Assembly: GCA_023078685.1 (NCBI GenBank)
Contig: JALGAS010000002.1
Span: 5,766,001-5,830,000, forward strand
Origin: Neopestalotiopsis rosae
Taxonomy: Eukaryota; Ascomycota; Sordariomycetes; Amphisphaeriales; Sporocadaceae
Length of the DNA: 64,000 bases
Reading direction: 5' to 3'
The position numbers and the translations under genes are program-made. A model generated the notes under the pieces. It saw nothing but the letters and a program-made list of their open reading frames with translations, was not told the DNA's origin and searched no databases. Below are positions 1-11,297 of this stretch, in pieces (the first letter of the stretch is position 1; every line of letters begins with the position of its first letter).

Positions 1-1123
1 CCAGTGTTCCAGAACTGTATCCGGTCGTCAAACGTAACGGCAAGCACAGTCGAGTCAGAGTTCCAGTAGAGGCCGATTTGCTCCTTGGAGAGATCTCTGT
101 CCTCTAGTGCCCGCAGTGGAAATTCTCCATGCCGCAGTCCGTTTCTCTCAAAGAAGATGACATCGATTCCACTGCCCTTTCTCTGAACACCTGCGATCAG
201 ATTTCCCGACGGACGCCAGCTGAGAGCTCCTTCCATGCCGTCAACGGCTTCGCTGACACTGTCAAGCACGCCGTCTCTCGAGTATACGCGAATGACTCGT
301 CTGCTACCAGGTTCAATCGTGTTGATGGAAACATATGCGCCATCGCCGCGCCAGCTGATGGTGACGCGCCCAGTGTCCTGCGAACCGACAACGCCCTCGT
401 CGATCTTTTCGGGAATGGTAGGATCTCGGAGTGCCTTGGCGCCTTTGCCGTGAAATTGTGTCTCCTTCTTGCCCCAGCCAACGGATACCTGCTTGGATAG
501 CTTCAAATCCTCCTCGGTCATGGTAGCATCAGTAATGCCTTCAAAGCTCCTGCTCATGAAGACCACGGTCCGTGCCTTGGTCGAAATGGCCAGAAGCTCT
601 TCGTCTGGTGACCAGCTGGCAGCCGTGATACCCTCATCAATGGAGCCCATGATTTCAATGTGGACACCATCTTCAGGGTTTTCGTACTCCTTGACGAGTA
701 CAATGTCACCTCCCTCCAGGACCAGGACAGACGACAAAGTGTCACTGAAATGATGAAGGCTCACGATGCGGTCCACTTCGAGGTCCGGGTTTGGACTGAG
801 GGCCTCCCATGATGCGATCTGATTGTGTTCACTAGAGTCTCGTCATCAGCAAATGTACTCGTGGGATTTGAAAGAGTATCCAGAATCCCACGTTGATGTG
901 AGGAATGGTATGTAACATACATCTTGGAGTGTTCCTGCTTTGCGCTAGTCACATGCTCCGAAAGCCTGACCAGCCGAATAAAGCCATCCTTCTCGGAGGG
1001 GCCAAAGGCGGCCAGGACCTCGTCTTTGGCCGGGTCCCAACAGCAGGCCGTGGGAGACTCGGCGTCGACTTGGTCAGCCGGGGGCCGCCAGGCGTCATAG
1101 TGAATACTCCTCAAGTTGCGCAT
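1..1123 (-). CDS. ELP1: Elongator complex protein 1 (Elp1/Iki3), 5' part, runs off the left edge
   Basis: Elp1 is the largest scaffold subunit of Elongator, which makes the wobble-uridine cm5-type modification of cytoplasmic tRNAs. Two exons are visible, 921-1123 and 1-831, with an 89-bp intron (832-920; GTATGT donor, CTAG acceptor). They encode about 344 N-terminal residues of a protein that is normally around 1,300 residues. The ATG at 1123 opens with MRNLRSIHYDAW, the typical Elp1 start, and joining the exons in phase gives a continuous WD40-type N-terminal propeller, including segments such as SWSPDEELLAIS and a stretch ending in DDRIQFWN. The ATG is preferred over a longer in-frame opening upstream because similarity starts there. 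The gene diverges from the DUF3984 gene at 1763 and shares a 639-bp promoter region with it. The 3' part lies outside the window. Family assignment is from recognised sequence, not from a search. Confidence 0.9.
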
Positions 1124-1762
1124 CCTCGATGATCTTGAGTATATATCTATACTCCCCAAGGGCCAACCACCATAAATGTGATACGCTGCTGGTAGTATAC
1201 GCACAAACAGCACTGACTGGCCTTGGCGGCTGCAAAAGCCTGATAGAATTTTGCGGGTGCGAGATGCGAGTTTCGACACTGTGACGATGGCCGATGACGG
1301 GGTGCGCCCACACAGTCCGAGGTGATTTTCGGGCCTAGGTATGATGGGCAGGGCAAAAGTCCAGGGCCTCCATCGGCGGAGGACGGAAGCACGAAAAAGT
1401 TTAGCAACCTGGTTAGCGCCCTGCTCATTGGGCAGAGGCCCGTCAAGGGGCCCGAAAGGGGCCTAAGCTTCTCAGCTTCCCCGGCCCCAGACCAAGAGCT
1501 GCCCTCCATTTATCCCTGTCACCGATCTGCAGCCACTAGAATTCCCCATCACCCCATCAAATTGGCGTCTTGCCCCAGATCTGTCGACCTCGTTCGAGCT
1601 TGACCCCATCGTTTTTTCCTCTCCTTCGTCTTGTAATTGATATATACGTCCCATTTATTTTGGATTCCTAGCATTGGAACTCGTTCCTTGATCGATTCAA
1701 ATATTTAGTGTTCTAAAGATCTGGTCGATAGCTTCCCAGTCTGAGGGAAAATACTTCTCGCC
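1124..1762. promoter_or_regulatory. Divergent intergenic region between ELP1 and the DUF3984 gene
   Basis: The two flanking genes point away from each other, so both promoters must lie in these 639 bp. The right half is pyrimidine-rich, as in many fungal 5' leaders. I see no convincing open reading frame or RNA gene. Confidence 0.5.
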
Positions 1763-2917
1763 ATGGATGTCGCCTATAAGCAGCACTCCAGCCAGGCCCG
1801 GAGACAGAACCGCTCCTCGACCAATCTCAACCATTTGACCTTGGCGCCCCTCACCTCCAAGCTGCCCCTTACAGATCCCGACGACCTGCCCGAATTTGTA
1901 GCCTCGCCATTAGAGCACAATGTCTCTTACCTTCAGGGCAAATCTGCTCCTACCACTCCCAGACTACTGTCTCGCTCCCCCATCGATGCACGCTCCCGCA
2001 GCCGCCGCTCCTCGGTGCATGGACCCAAGCCCGACGTGCTGAGCAAGAGCAAATCGGCTTCTCATCTAGCAGGTTTCAATACAGGTGGTCATGGTCAACA
2101 TCATCATCACAATCATCACAGAGGCTCGGGCACGGGCACTGTTACGCCAGGGGGCCGGCGGAGGAAGGAGGAGTCGACGTCGCTGTCGATAGAGGACCGC
2201 AACGACAGCGACTGGATGCTGCGGACGGGGGCCCTGATCAGCACGGAGATGCGCGAGTCCAAGGGCCAGGCCTGGCTGGCCACCCGCCAGAGCTCCACCA
2301 GCCTCGCGGGACTACGGGACGCCGACGAGGAGGCCTACGCCCGGGAGCTCGCCCGGGAGAGGGAGCTGGCCAGTCGGCGCGAGAGCCGCCGCGGTAGTCT
2401 GGCCATTGACGAAATCAGTACACAACCTAGCAGTCGCCTGGGCAGCCGCTCGCACAGCAGAAAGGGCAGCAGGAATACTGCGCGGTCGCCGCTCAGGGAT
2501 CAGTTAGATGAAAACTACTTTAATCAGGAGTACCATGGCTCCGACGAGTATATACAAGGCCCGGACTTTGTGGGCCTGGACGAGAAACTGGAAGCCATCG
2601 AGGTCGACACGTCCCAGGCAGATGAGGCGACCGTCAGGAGGCTAGTTAAGCGCGAAAGCACCGGCACGGGCTGGATGGGCAACTTGATTGGCTGGTCTCT
2701 CTTCTCCGTGGAAGAGCAGGAGGAATCCGACAATGGCGAAGGCGAAGACTCCGAGGGCGAGGACGGCGAAATGTTCATCTCTCGAACGTCGAGCAGCAGG
2801 CAGCTCGGCGGCGTTGCGGCCGGTGCAGAGCCGCGAGTACCCCCTCCAAAGGCCGATGAAGGCGGTTGGAACGATGCTGCTTGGTTGTTAAGCGTTGCCT
2901 CGAAGGTGCTGCTATGA
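1763..2917 (+). CDS. DUF3984-family protein, low complexity
   Basis: A single-exon gene for 384 residues. The start (MDVAYKQHSSQARRQNRSS) leads into a conserved block of the family, NLNHLTLAPLTSKLPL followed by SYLQGKSAPTTPRLLSRSP. After that come a His-rich run (about residues 113-119), many Arg/Ser segments, an RGSLAIDE-like block, and a conserved C-terminal part with GPDFVGLDEKLEAI and GNLIGWSLFSVEE, then an acidic patch and GGWNDAAWLLSVASKVLL at the end. Most of the protein is predicted to be disordered. DUF3984 is a fungal family of unknown function; the name comes from recognised motifs. The start is the first ATG after a pyrimidine-rich leader. No catalytic motif or membrane segment is visible. 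Confidence 0.8.
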   Translation: MDVAYKQHSSQARRQNRSSTNLNHLTLAPLTSKLPLTDPDDLPEFVASPLEHNVSYLQGKSAPTTPRLLSRSPIDARSRSRRSSVHGPKPDVLSKSKSASHLAGFNTGGHGQHHHHNHHRGSGTGTVTPGGRRRKEESTSLSIEDRNDSDWMLRTGALISTEMRESKGQAWLATRQSSTSLAGLRDADEEAYARELARERELASRRESRRGSLAIDEISTQPSSRLGSRSHSRKGSRNTARSPLRDQLDENYFNQEYHGSDEYIQGPDFVGLDEKLEAIEVDTSQADEATVRRLVKRESTGTGWMGNLIGWSLFSVEEQEESDNGEGEDSEGEDGEMFISRTSSSRQLGGVAAGAEPRVPPPKADEGGWNDAAWLLSVASKVLL

Positions 2918-5900
2918 TCTATGACGAGGGCGTAGAATTTGTTGAGATAACAATTTGATTCAAGTCGCCAAAGAGGATAAACTTGTTCCGTTCTTCGTAG
3001 AATACCAGAATATTATGTAAATCATATCCATCATCCATGATTTGTGCCACATGGCGTATACGCGTGACAATTCCTGATTTCACGTTTTTGGCAGGCATTA
3101 TTGGTAAGCCAGGAGATCATGGTAGTACTGAGTATTCTTTGTATCATTGCTAGATCGCGATGAGCGTGCAGCACGTGGCATCCATCGCCTATGTGCGATT
3201 CCTCTTTTTGTGCTGGCTGCATATACCTACCTGCCACCATGCACCTCGAGCCTCGAGAATTGGCGAATGATGCCGTTGTCATTACTTTTTTGCCCACTAT
3301 TATAAGTCACATTCGACCACATTGAACATACGATACGGCAGTACTTTGCGCTGCGAACATCGGGTGGTGGAGCTGAGCTGGCGATTCTTGTTTTACCGTG
3401 TCGAAAAACAAGTTTTCGCGACTGCGGAATATTGCAGATATGCAATGCATAGCTGTAGGATGTGAGTCCGTCCATCCGCGAGATTCGAATAAGCAGGACC
3501 AAAAACGGCGATTCAGCCCGGATATAGGACTATTGATCGCGGCTTGTTTTATGACCGATCTCGGGGGTGTACGTACGGTATACCGTTACTTTGTAGTTTC
3601 CAAGTCATTCTTACAAGTGGACCGGACTCTTGATTTCTAGGTCTTGGGTGATCTGGAGAATCGTGAGTATGGAGTTGATGGTTGGATTTCGTTGAAAAAG
3701 ACAGTCATCGCGAAGCATTTTGTGGCGTGATCTCGTATACTTAGTATGGACTGTGCGCCTTTCATATTTTGTCGCATGCCCTACTTCATGTACAGACTCA
3801 TGATTGGGCACGTGCAAGTCGTTACTACGGTATTGCTGGTTGAGAGCCCAATCAATGCGTGGTCATCGGGAATCGCCGTGAAGTGGGGGGCTGGTGAGAA
3901 GTTTCCGATTATGGAGTATGTAATGAACGGTGATGCCCAAATATGATAGATCCTGAAGTCCACAATGGGTCACAACAATGGCTTTATTTCCTGTAAAAAA
4001 ACAGAAGTCAATGTCAAACGTAGACAGTAGCCAATGTCAGTTTATGAAGCCAGTGAATATTTTGTAGCCGCAATGCAAATCGGCCATTGAGTGTGACCTA
4101 TCAATGTGGATCTGCCTGTGAATACTGTGCGTAATTGCACTGTAGACATATTCGACTGTTGGACAGGGTGACTGGGCCCCTGTGCATGCGCAAAGGATGA
4201 ATTGAGACATGCTGCTTTGGTGTCACCTTATGACGATATATTTCCGGGGCATTATGACGTAGGTGTGCCTACAAATTGGGTATATACCCCACCTGCAGAT
4301 TCGAGATTGAACCCTTTCTCTCACCTTTGGCCGCGGCTTTGTTCGTTGACTTTGACAGCCTTCGAGAAGAAGTCTGGCGTTGTCTTTGGTCGCCGTGGAC
4401 GGGACTAGTAACAATGAGACACCCGCGTGATCTAGCTAATCAGGAAATGTTCGAGTATTCGGTCTTTGCCTATCCACCGCAGTCGGAAGCTATGCATATG
4501 TAGCGTAGCTTCTCGCGAGTATCCACGTGGGGTGGATCGTGGTTCTGTGCCCATTCTAATAACTGGAAAGGGAAAAAAGGGCTTGCGACAATTTATCGTG
4601 ACATGTTGCACGAATTACTCCGCGGTCCTTGGGCAATGCCAACGTGTTCGACTTGCTTAGATACAGCAAAGTTGGAACATGGTTACCCTGCGGTTCCTTG
4701 TCGAGAGTTCTGGGCAGGCGGACGACAGAGACAAGCTCACCTTGCACCCTCATTCCTTGCAGGGAGCCCGCAAATAAAATTGTTGGACGTTATTGTGATG
4801 GATCCGGCGCTAAAGAGAAAAACCTCGCAACTAGAATTGAGCATTGCCCATTTTGACGCCCTGAGAAGCTAGAATGAAAGCCGTTTGCTCTAAATTGTTA
4901 GTTGTCACCTCGTCAGATATCAAACTCCCCGGGCATACGACCGTAGCCGGCCAGGTCGAGGATGATTCATGACTCGCTGCGTGGTCGGCAGGATGGCACT
5001 GACATTGCAATTATACATCATATTACGCGGATGCCTTGCTTCGACAGGAGAAGTGATGTAACCACAAGATGCTCAGCGGTGACTTTGGGTCGGTCTGGAC
5101 CAGCTGCGTACAGGATCCTATGCGCAGAATCGGGAAAGAGAGAGGACATCGAGTGTCGATCACTGAGCCGTGCAGTATGGTTATATAGATATCCTGTGAG
5201 TAAGACGAGGGCACCACATCCCGATTATCCCACTTGGCGTTGCGTATCATGATTGCGAGTTCCTGTAGCCTTACAAGGTGATCGATCATACACGTCAGGC
5301 CAGAAGTTTGAGGAAACTGTAGAAGACCAGATGCAGATCCAGAATGCTGACTCGGAGGTGGGTGAGAGCGGAAGATGACAAGCAGGAATACCGAGGGCAA
5401 AGAAAGACAGCAAGCAAATTGCACTTAAAGAGCCGGTACGAGTACTCAAGTAGCACTACAGCCCATCGACGGTTTGCAGCCGAATTGACGTGTGCCAGGA
5501 TGGAGCTGATCCCGTGTAAGTCGACACCGCGTCTCTGGTTGGAGCACCGTCTTGTGGAAACAGGCGGGTCCATCTATTAGAGGGGGTTTCTGTGCCAGCA
5601 AGACAGTCTGGGACGGGAGAATCGCTCACGGTGTACAACCTCGGCGGATCGACACTCATGATACTGGGGTGCGGTACTGGGCACTCATTGACATCTCAGA
5701 ACAATGAGAGAGTCACAGATTGGACTGGCTGGTTGGCAGGCAGCAGGCGGGCAAGCTGGCTTGATGGTTGATTTATGTTGGTAAAGAAGCGCACCAAAAG
5801 TCGATCCGGCTCAACATGTCTCCTTAGGGCGAGGGGTACACCCCGCAGCAGAGCTATTAGCGTGTAACTGCTCTCTCTTTCACGTCCCTCACCTCTGTTC

Positions 5901-6206
5901 ACAGTCAGTCCAGGGCCCAAAGGTCCCCCGAGTCCAACAAGCCCCATTGATTGTAGGCAGGGTCCAATTCTTTGTCAAAGTCTTGAACCGTGCTGCGCTG
6001 ATGTGATCAAATGGACAGAAGAAAAAAATTGAGCAATAAGGAGAAAAGGAAAAAGCTTTCCAGAATTAAGAAAAAAAAGAGAGGTTCGTGTATCTTGTGA
6101 ACTAGAACTACTAGTTCGTCAGCTCCGGCGCTTGTGTCTTTTTTTTTTCTTCGCTTCTCGACGCGGGGCTGCGATTCTTCTTCTTTTTTTGAGTTTAACT
6201 CCAATG
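2918..6206. other. 3.3-kb intergenic stretch with no supported gene
   Basis: Open frames here are short (133 residues at most), overlap on both strands, lack recognisable domains and do not join through convincing splice sites. The right part (about 6000-6200) holds A- and T-rich runs on the way into the YPD1 leader. It may contain a non-coding transcript or distal promoter elements, but the sequence does not show this. Confidence 0.5.
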
Positions 6207-7321
6207 TGCTTCCAGGGCCCGTCATAGGCGCGCAATCAGTTCCCAAGACTCCGGGCGCAACGCAAAAAAACCCACACCATCAATCTCATCCATCATCACC
6301 TAACTTACCTACCTACTGGTAAGGGTCCTTTTTTTCGCCTGCCCATTTTTTCAGCCAGGGTGCCACTTGGGGGTCCTTCGTCTCGCAACTAGTAGTATCG
6401 AGTTGAAGGACAGGCGACAAGCTTGCGCATTCGATTTATCATCCCCGCCCATTGGATTTGGCTCCTCCAGTCCTCCTTCAGGCCCGCGACTCGTGAGAGC
6501 CTCGGAAAACCACTGAAAGCGCCACCTTGAGGCCCTTGCCCTGTGACAACGATTGGAGCGCATTTTCTCTTTTTCAAAGTTGAGTGAGTAACACTTTGGC
6601 GACCGACCATTTCACATACTTAGCACCTCGGGACCATCCACCTGACACAAACAAACACACCCTCGTCATTCATCGTTACCTGACCTCGTCTTAATTCATC
6701 CAATCCGTGCTGCTGCTGCTGTTGTTGTTGGTTGTGCGCTCACTGCACGCTCACGCGCGCAATCATATTCCCTCCTCCCACCAAAGCCCCTGGTTGCAAG
6801 ACAACCATCTTGTCTGCCTGTCCGAAACCGACAGAAGAACGGGCGGAAAGAACGGCGCTGCACCCTTCGACCGTCGGCCTGTCTGAGTGCCCAACCAGAA
6901 GCCAGCCGCAACGCTGTCGCATCCGCGTGGCCTACGGCTCGCTCACGCTGACTCTATTCGCTCACACCCCACTTACTCCCCCAGGCCAGGCCAAAGCCCT
7001 TCAGGCTCCTTGCCCGCGAAGCTGGTCGGTCCTCCACGCGCGTTGCCCTCTTCACCACGCACACGGCTTCGACGCCTGCTTGATTCTGACAATCAAGTAA
7101 CGTCTGGCAACCCCTCTCCTAGACCCGACCCATCAAAGCCCCCCCGTTCCCGCTCCATTCTGAATCCTAGGGTCCATCTCCAAGCACACCGGCGTTCGTT
7201 ACCGCCTCTTTTTAAAAATCCCCCCCTCTAACACTTGTTGTAGCGCCCAGCCTTGCTGCGTCCTCTCGAGAGACTTTGAAATCGTGCTTGCGTAGCGGCC
7301 AAAAAAGTAAAATAGACCAAA
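6207..7321 (+). promoter_or_regulatory. ATG-free leader/promoter region of YPD1
   Basis: The 1,115 bases before the YPD1 start codon contain no ATG on the plus strand in any frame. I count 22 CAT trinucleotides in the same stretch, which would be ATG on the other strand. The sequence is C- and T-rich. A candidate leader-intron donor (ggtaaggg) lies near 6318. The strand bias is what a long transcribed leader under selection against upstream start codons would show. The transcription start itself cannot be read from the sequence. Confidence 0.6.
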
Positions 7322-8045
7322 ATGGGCAGTGATAGTGTAAGTCGAGAAGAAAACAACATCAAGCTTGGCCAAGAAACTTTATGTCTTCTGTCGGCCGGCG
7401 ATTGGCACTGCCGCTAACCGCAATTCTTTGCCCCCAATAGTACGACGGAGATGCAAGTCTTCCTGATCTCGGAGATGCCATCGATGCGGTGACCTTCGGA
7501 CAGATTTTGGAAATGGACGAAGATGACCCCACCCGCGAATTCAGCACTTCCATTGTCGAAGGCTTCTTCGAGCAAGCTCAGGAGACCTTTGAGAAGATGG
7601 ACACTGCCTTGTGAGTTGCCCGACCATGGCAAAACCGATCCTTATGCGCCGTCTCCCAGGCGTAGCGACTCGTGTGCAAAGACATTCTGCCATCTCCCCC
7701 TTTCTTGGGATTGTGCTGACCCTTTCTGTCTTTTGTACCAGGGAGGAAGAGAACTTGGAAGAACTTTCCAAATTAGGACACTTTCTCAAGGGATCTTCTG
7801 CAACTTTGGGCCTCACCAAGATCAAGGACAGTTGCGAAAAGATTCAGCGTTATGGAAAGAAGGAAAAAGAGGATGGATCGCCCTTGGATGATGAAAAGGT
7901 CTGCCTGGAGAAGATCACAAAGACTTTAAAGGTCGTAAAGGAGGAGTACGAAGAAGCTGAGACAATCTTGAACAACTTCTTCAAGAACGGAACAGCCTCC
8001 TCGACAACGACAACGACGACGACGACAACGACTACTGAGTCGTGA
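7322..8045 (+). CDS. YPD1: Histidine-containing phosphotransfer protein Ypd1
   Basis: Ypd1 passes phosphate from hybrid histidine kinases to the response regulators Ssk1 and Skn7, upstream of the HOG stress MAP-kinase pathway. Three exons (7322-7336, 7441-7610, 7742-8045) encode 162 residues; the introns are 104 and 131 bp and start GTAAGT and GTGAGT. The first exon carries only five codons. The HPt motif SKLGHFLKGSSATLGL places the phospho-accepting His at residue 75, with the usual Lys and Gly two and three residues after it. The acidic helix before it and the KIKDSCEKIQRYG segment after it fit the four-helix HPt bundle. The C-terminus is unusual: a run of 11 Thr encoded by ACA/ACG/ACT codons, then Glu-Ser-stop. 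Only one HPt protein is usual in an ascomycete, so this is probably an essential single-copy gene. Confidence 0.95.
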
Positions 8046-9680
8046 TTGGCATCAGGCCCAAAAGAAAATGGACGCCAGCCACTGGCTGCGCATGACGACC
8101 AAGTCGGAGCCTCCGTTTACGTGGATAAGTCCTCGCAGACGATATTCTCGAGGTCAACAAAGAGGACCAATCTGCTGGTCAATTGACATTGCCTCGGGGA
8201 CAGGCTCGGTGCTGGACTTCATCACCATGACCTCCAGCTCACGTGTGTTGGATCGGACGTGACAGTCTGGATATCAGCTCGCTTGCTACAACCTTTCGAC
8301 GGTCTTTCGAGCATTTTGGGAGAGGGTTTTGTATCATGAGGATTCAGACAGGAATACTGCAAGAGGAGGAAGGGTCTTCTGGTCCGGTTTTGTAGTATCA
8401 GACAGCAGCAGCCATGCTTTGAAGAAGGCATTGAAATGCAAGTTCACGGCCAAGGTTGTTATATGACTTATTTTTTCTTCTCTCTCAATCGCAAATCTAC
8501 GCTTATGGTCTACATGCTTGGATCTCCACCATGTATGTATCTTGACATTACACGACGCGAATTCTTCACGTAGTTGCATCGATCGTTTGACTGAAGGCAC
8601 ATCCATACATGGACGGCCTAATTTCGTGCGTGACGACATCGCTTGCCGGCAGATACTCGAACCCCTTCTACGTCATATCTGCAGATGCGACAATGACGTA
8701 ATGAGCCGTTGGAGAGGACAAACAAAAAATAAGCGCAAAGTTTCCTGTATTCTCTAAATAGCAGTCCGAGTCAAACTGAAAACGCATGCTTGCATTTGGA
8801 CATGCATTGTGCATTCTGGTCAGGTATCGATAAAATTCAAAAATAAGAGCGAAGAGCGAGAGATCAATGCACACCATATGCACTTTTGTCAATACCGTTT
8901 GGGTTACTTTTGCGGATCCCCTGACTCTATGGATCCATCCCATGAAGAGAAAAAAAAGAGCCTAAACAAATGAGGGGTTCATTGGCATGTCTTTCCCTAA
9001 GTTTTTCTCTACTCCGCCTTTGCCAAGCCATTCCATGTACGTAAATACATGTGTATGATACGATAAAAAAGATGTACTTATTTTGGCCCTACAGAACCAA
9101 CCCCCACTCAACCCGTTCAATTCCCAAGCCACATCCAATACGTTCAGTGGGGCTTGGGGTATTTTTCTCTTCTCTTTCTATCTTGGGCGATTTAGACGAA
9201 ATGGATTCGTGGCTGAGTTTATAGCGCAAAATCGTCCTCTAGGCATACGCCAAACCGAATAATGTGTATGTAAGCGACTGCAGAGCGTAGAAGCTCAAAC
9301 CACCACAGAATGGTCCATTTGCAATAGCAAGACGGCTGGATGTGGATGTCAAAGCACGAAGATTGCCCCATGACAGATCGTATCATATATACGTGGGGAA
9401 GAATTCTATAACGACAGTTTGAAATAAGGGCAGCATATACAGAAAAGGGCCCAGAACCTAGGGGCAACTGACTAGCTGCAAAGTTGCCCGGTTGCCATCG
9501 AACCGGTGAATGGTCTCATCTCACGAGCAAGACAAACTTGACTGACTGCAGCGAAAGGAATTTCCGAAGTCGAGTATTTCGAGGGTGTGATTTGTTTGGG
9601 CAGCTGCTCGTTGCTCGTGCTCTGATCCCCGACAAGACCATCAAGCTCATGGTAAACATTAAAATAAAGATAAAATCACC
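8046..9680. other. Intergenic region between YPD1 and the AKAP7-like gene
   Basis: This 1.6-kb stretch should hold the YPD1 3' UTR and the promoter of the next gene. Open frames on either strand are around 100 residues or less, with no recognisable domain. I see nothing else I can support. Confidence 0.4.
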
Positions 9681-10469
9681 ATGCCGCCAAAACCATTCCC
9701 AACGCATTTCCTCTGCATCCCCCTCGTCACGGCAACGTCGCGGCCCCAGCTGGCGGCCAGCCTGGCCGCCTTCAGCGCCGACGTCACGAGCCCGGACAGC
9801 TTCGCCGTGCCCGCGGGCGCGGTCCGGCCCGTCGGCACTCTGCACTTGACCCTGGGCGTCATGAGCTTACCGCGGCAAGAGGGTGCTGTCGATAAGGCTG
9901 TTGAGCTGCTGCGGACACTTAGTCCCGGAAAGATGCTGTCCGAGATACGAGGTGGTGGTGTCGCTACTACGGATACTGCTGCTGCGTCTGGCGCTACGGC
10001 TCAGGAAAAAGTAGCTAGAGACCAGCCACTGCTCTCGGTCACGCTCAAGGGTTTACACTCGATGCAGTCGGCCAGCAAAGCATCGACGCTCTATGCGCCA
10101 CCAGTGGACACAGATGGTGTGCTGCAGAGATTCTGCGAGAAGCTCAAGGCCACATTCGAGGAGGCCGGGCTCATGATAAGCGACAAGAGACCGCTTTTAC
10201 TGCACGCAACTATACTGAACACCATATACATCAAAGGCCGTCGCAGTAATCATCAGCCGCGCGGCGGCGGCGGGGGTGGCGGAAAGAAGCGAGAGAAGAT
10301 TACGATTGATGCTCGAGGCATTCTGGAGCGGTATGAGGATCAGGTCTGGATGGAGAATGTACCCATTGAGAAGATTGCTATTTGCCGTATGGGGGCCAAA
10401 GTAACTGAGGATGGGCAGGATCAGGCTTATGAGGTCGAAGCGGAGATTGATGTCGGCAGTACGACGTGA
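9681..10469 (+). CDS. AKAP7-like / 2H phosphoesterase-fold protein
   Basis: A single-exon gene for 262 residues. It carries the two HxT motifs of the 2H (LigT-like) phosphoesterase superfamily: H55-L-T57 in GTLHLTLGVMSLPR, and H175-A-T177 in PLLLHATILNT, followed by the IEKIAICRMGA strand and a VEAEID ending. The opening (FPTHFLCIPLVT) and the LHLTLGVM block fit the AKAP7 2',5'-RNA-ligase-like domain, also found in ASCC1. Members bind or cleave RNA ends with cyclic or 2',5' linkages; the substrate of this protein is unknown. A low-complexity insert (about residues 92-110) and a Gly-run loop (about 193-202) interrupt the domain. The ATG at 9681 gives a start directly before the first strand. 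No neighbour suggests a pathway. Confidence 0.8.
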   Translation: MPPKPFPTHFLCIPLVTATSRPQLAASLAAFSADVTSPDSFAVPAGAVRPVGTLHLTLGVMSLPRQEGAVDKAVELLRTLSPGKMLSEIRGGGVATTDTAAASGATAQEKVARDQPLLSVTLKGLHSMQSASKASTLYAPPVDTDGVLQRFCEKLKATFEEAGLMISDKRPLLLHATILNTIYIKGRRSNHQPRGGGGGGGKKREKITIDARGILERYEDQVWMENVPIEKIAICRMGAKVTEDGQDQAYEVEAEIDVGSTT

Positions 10470-11297
10470 AAATGTGGCAGTGGCAGGGTAAACATCAGAC
10501 GATTGTACATATACAAATTTGTCTTATATGTCGACTATATGTATGAGTAGGTATGTATCCGACAATATTGATTCAATATAGAGGTAATCCTATTGGTCGA
10601 TGGGTATCAAACTCTGGAGCGTGAAAGCCGTCCAGGCTGTTACAGAACCTGGGGCTTTTATATCAATACTACAAAGAAGAGAATAAGTACTTAGTATCTT
10701 GCCGTATTTGTTCTAGACTACTTAGCCTTTGAAAGACAGGATTGAAAGTCGAAAAGCTTACGATTGTTATTAATTAGGCAATTCCCAAAGTTCAGCCCTA
10801 TCGTAAGTACTTGAAATCAAGACTTCCAAAGAAGCCGGCTAGAGGGCCACTAACATGCAGATTGACAGGGGCCGCACCTGGGGGTTTCGCTTGTGCGGTT
10901 CACCCTAAATACGGGAACGGAGGCAGGGAGGCAGGCTGCTTACAATGGAACCTTCCGTGGTCTATTCCGTACCTACTGAGGGGTCGACCTCAATTGGCAG
11001 CCTAGGACTCCTTCGCTTATCCGACTACACTGGTGCTTGGCTACCTCGTAGCTGCCTTCGGCGGGCAAACATACCTCAAAATCTCATTAATTGTCTCGCA
11101 AACATAAAACATCAGCCTGTTCAGGCAGATGCGAAAAACTTCGCCTGCGCTGCTATTGTCGTCGTATGCTCAGAAACGCCTTTCTCGCGCGGTAGAAGAA
11201 GGAACTCGTTCTTGGATCATGTAGAAGTCCCGCCAACGACTTGACAACAAGTTCCTCTTTTTTATGCCCCCTCCTTCCTCGCCCTCCTCCACCGAGA
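10470..11297. other. Intergenic region before the coiled-coil gene
   Basis: No supported gene. The last 100 bases are pyrimidine-rich and probably form the leader of the gene starting at 11298. Confidence 0.4.
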
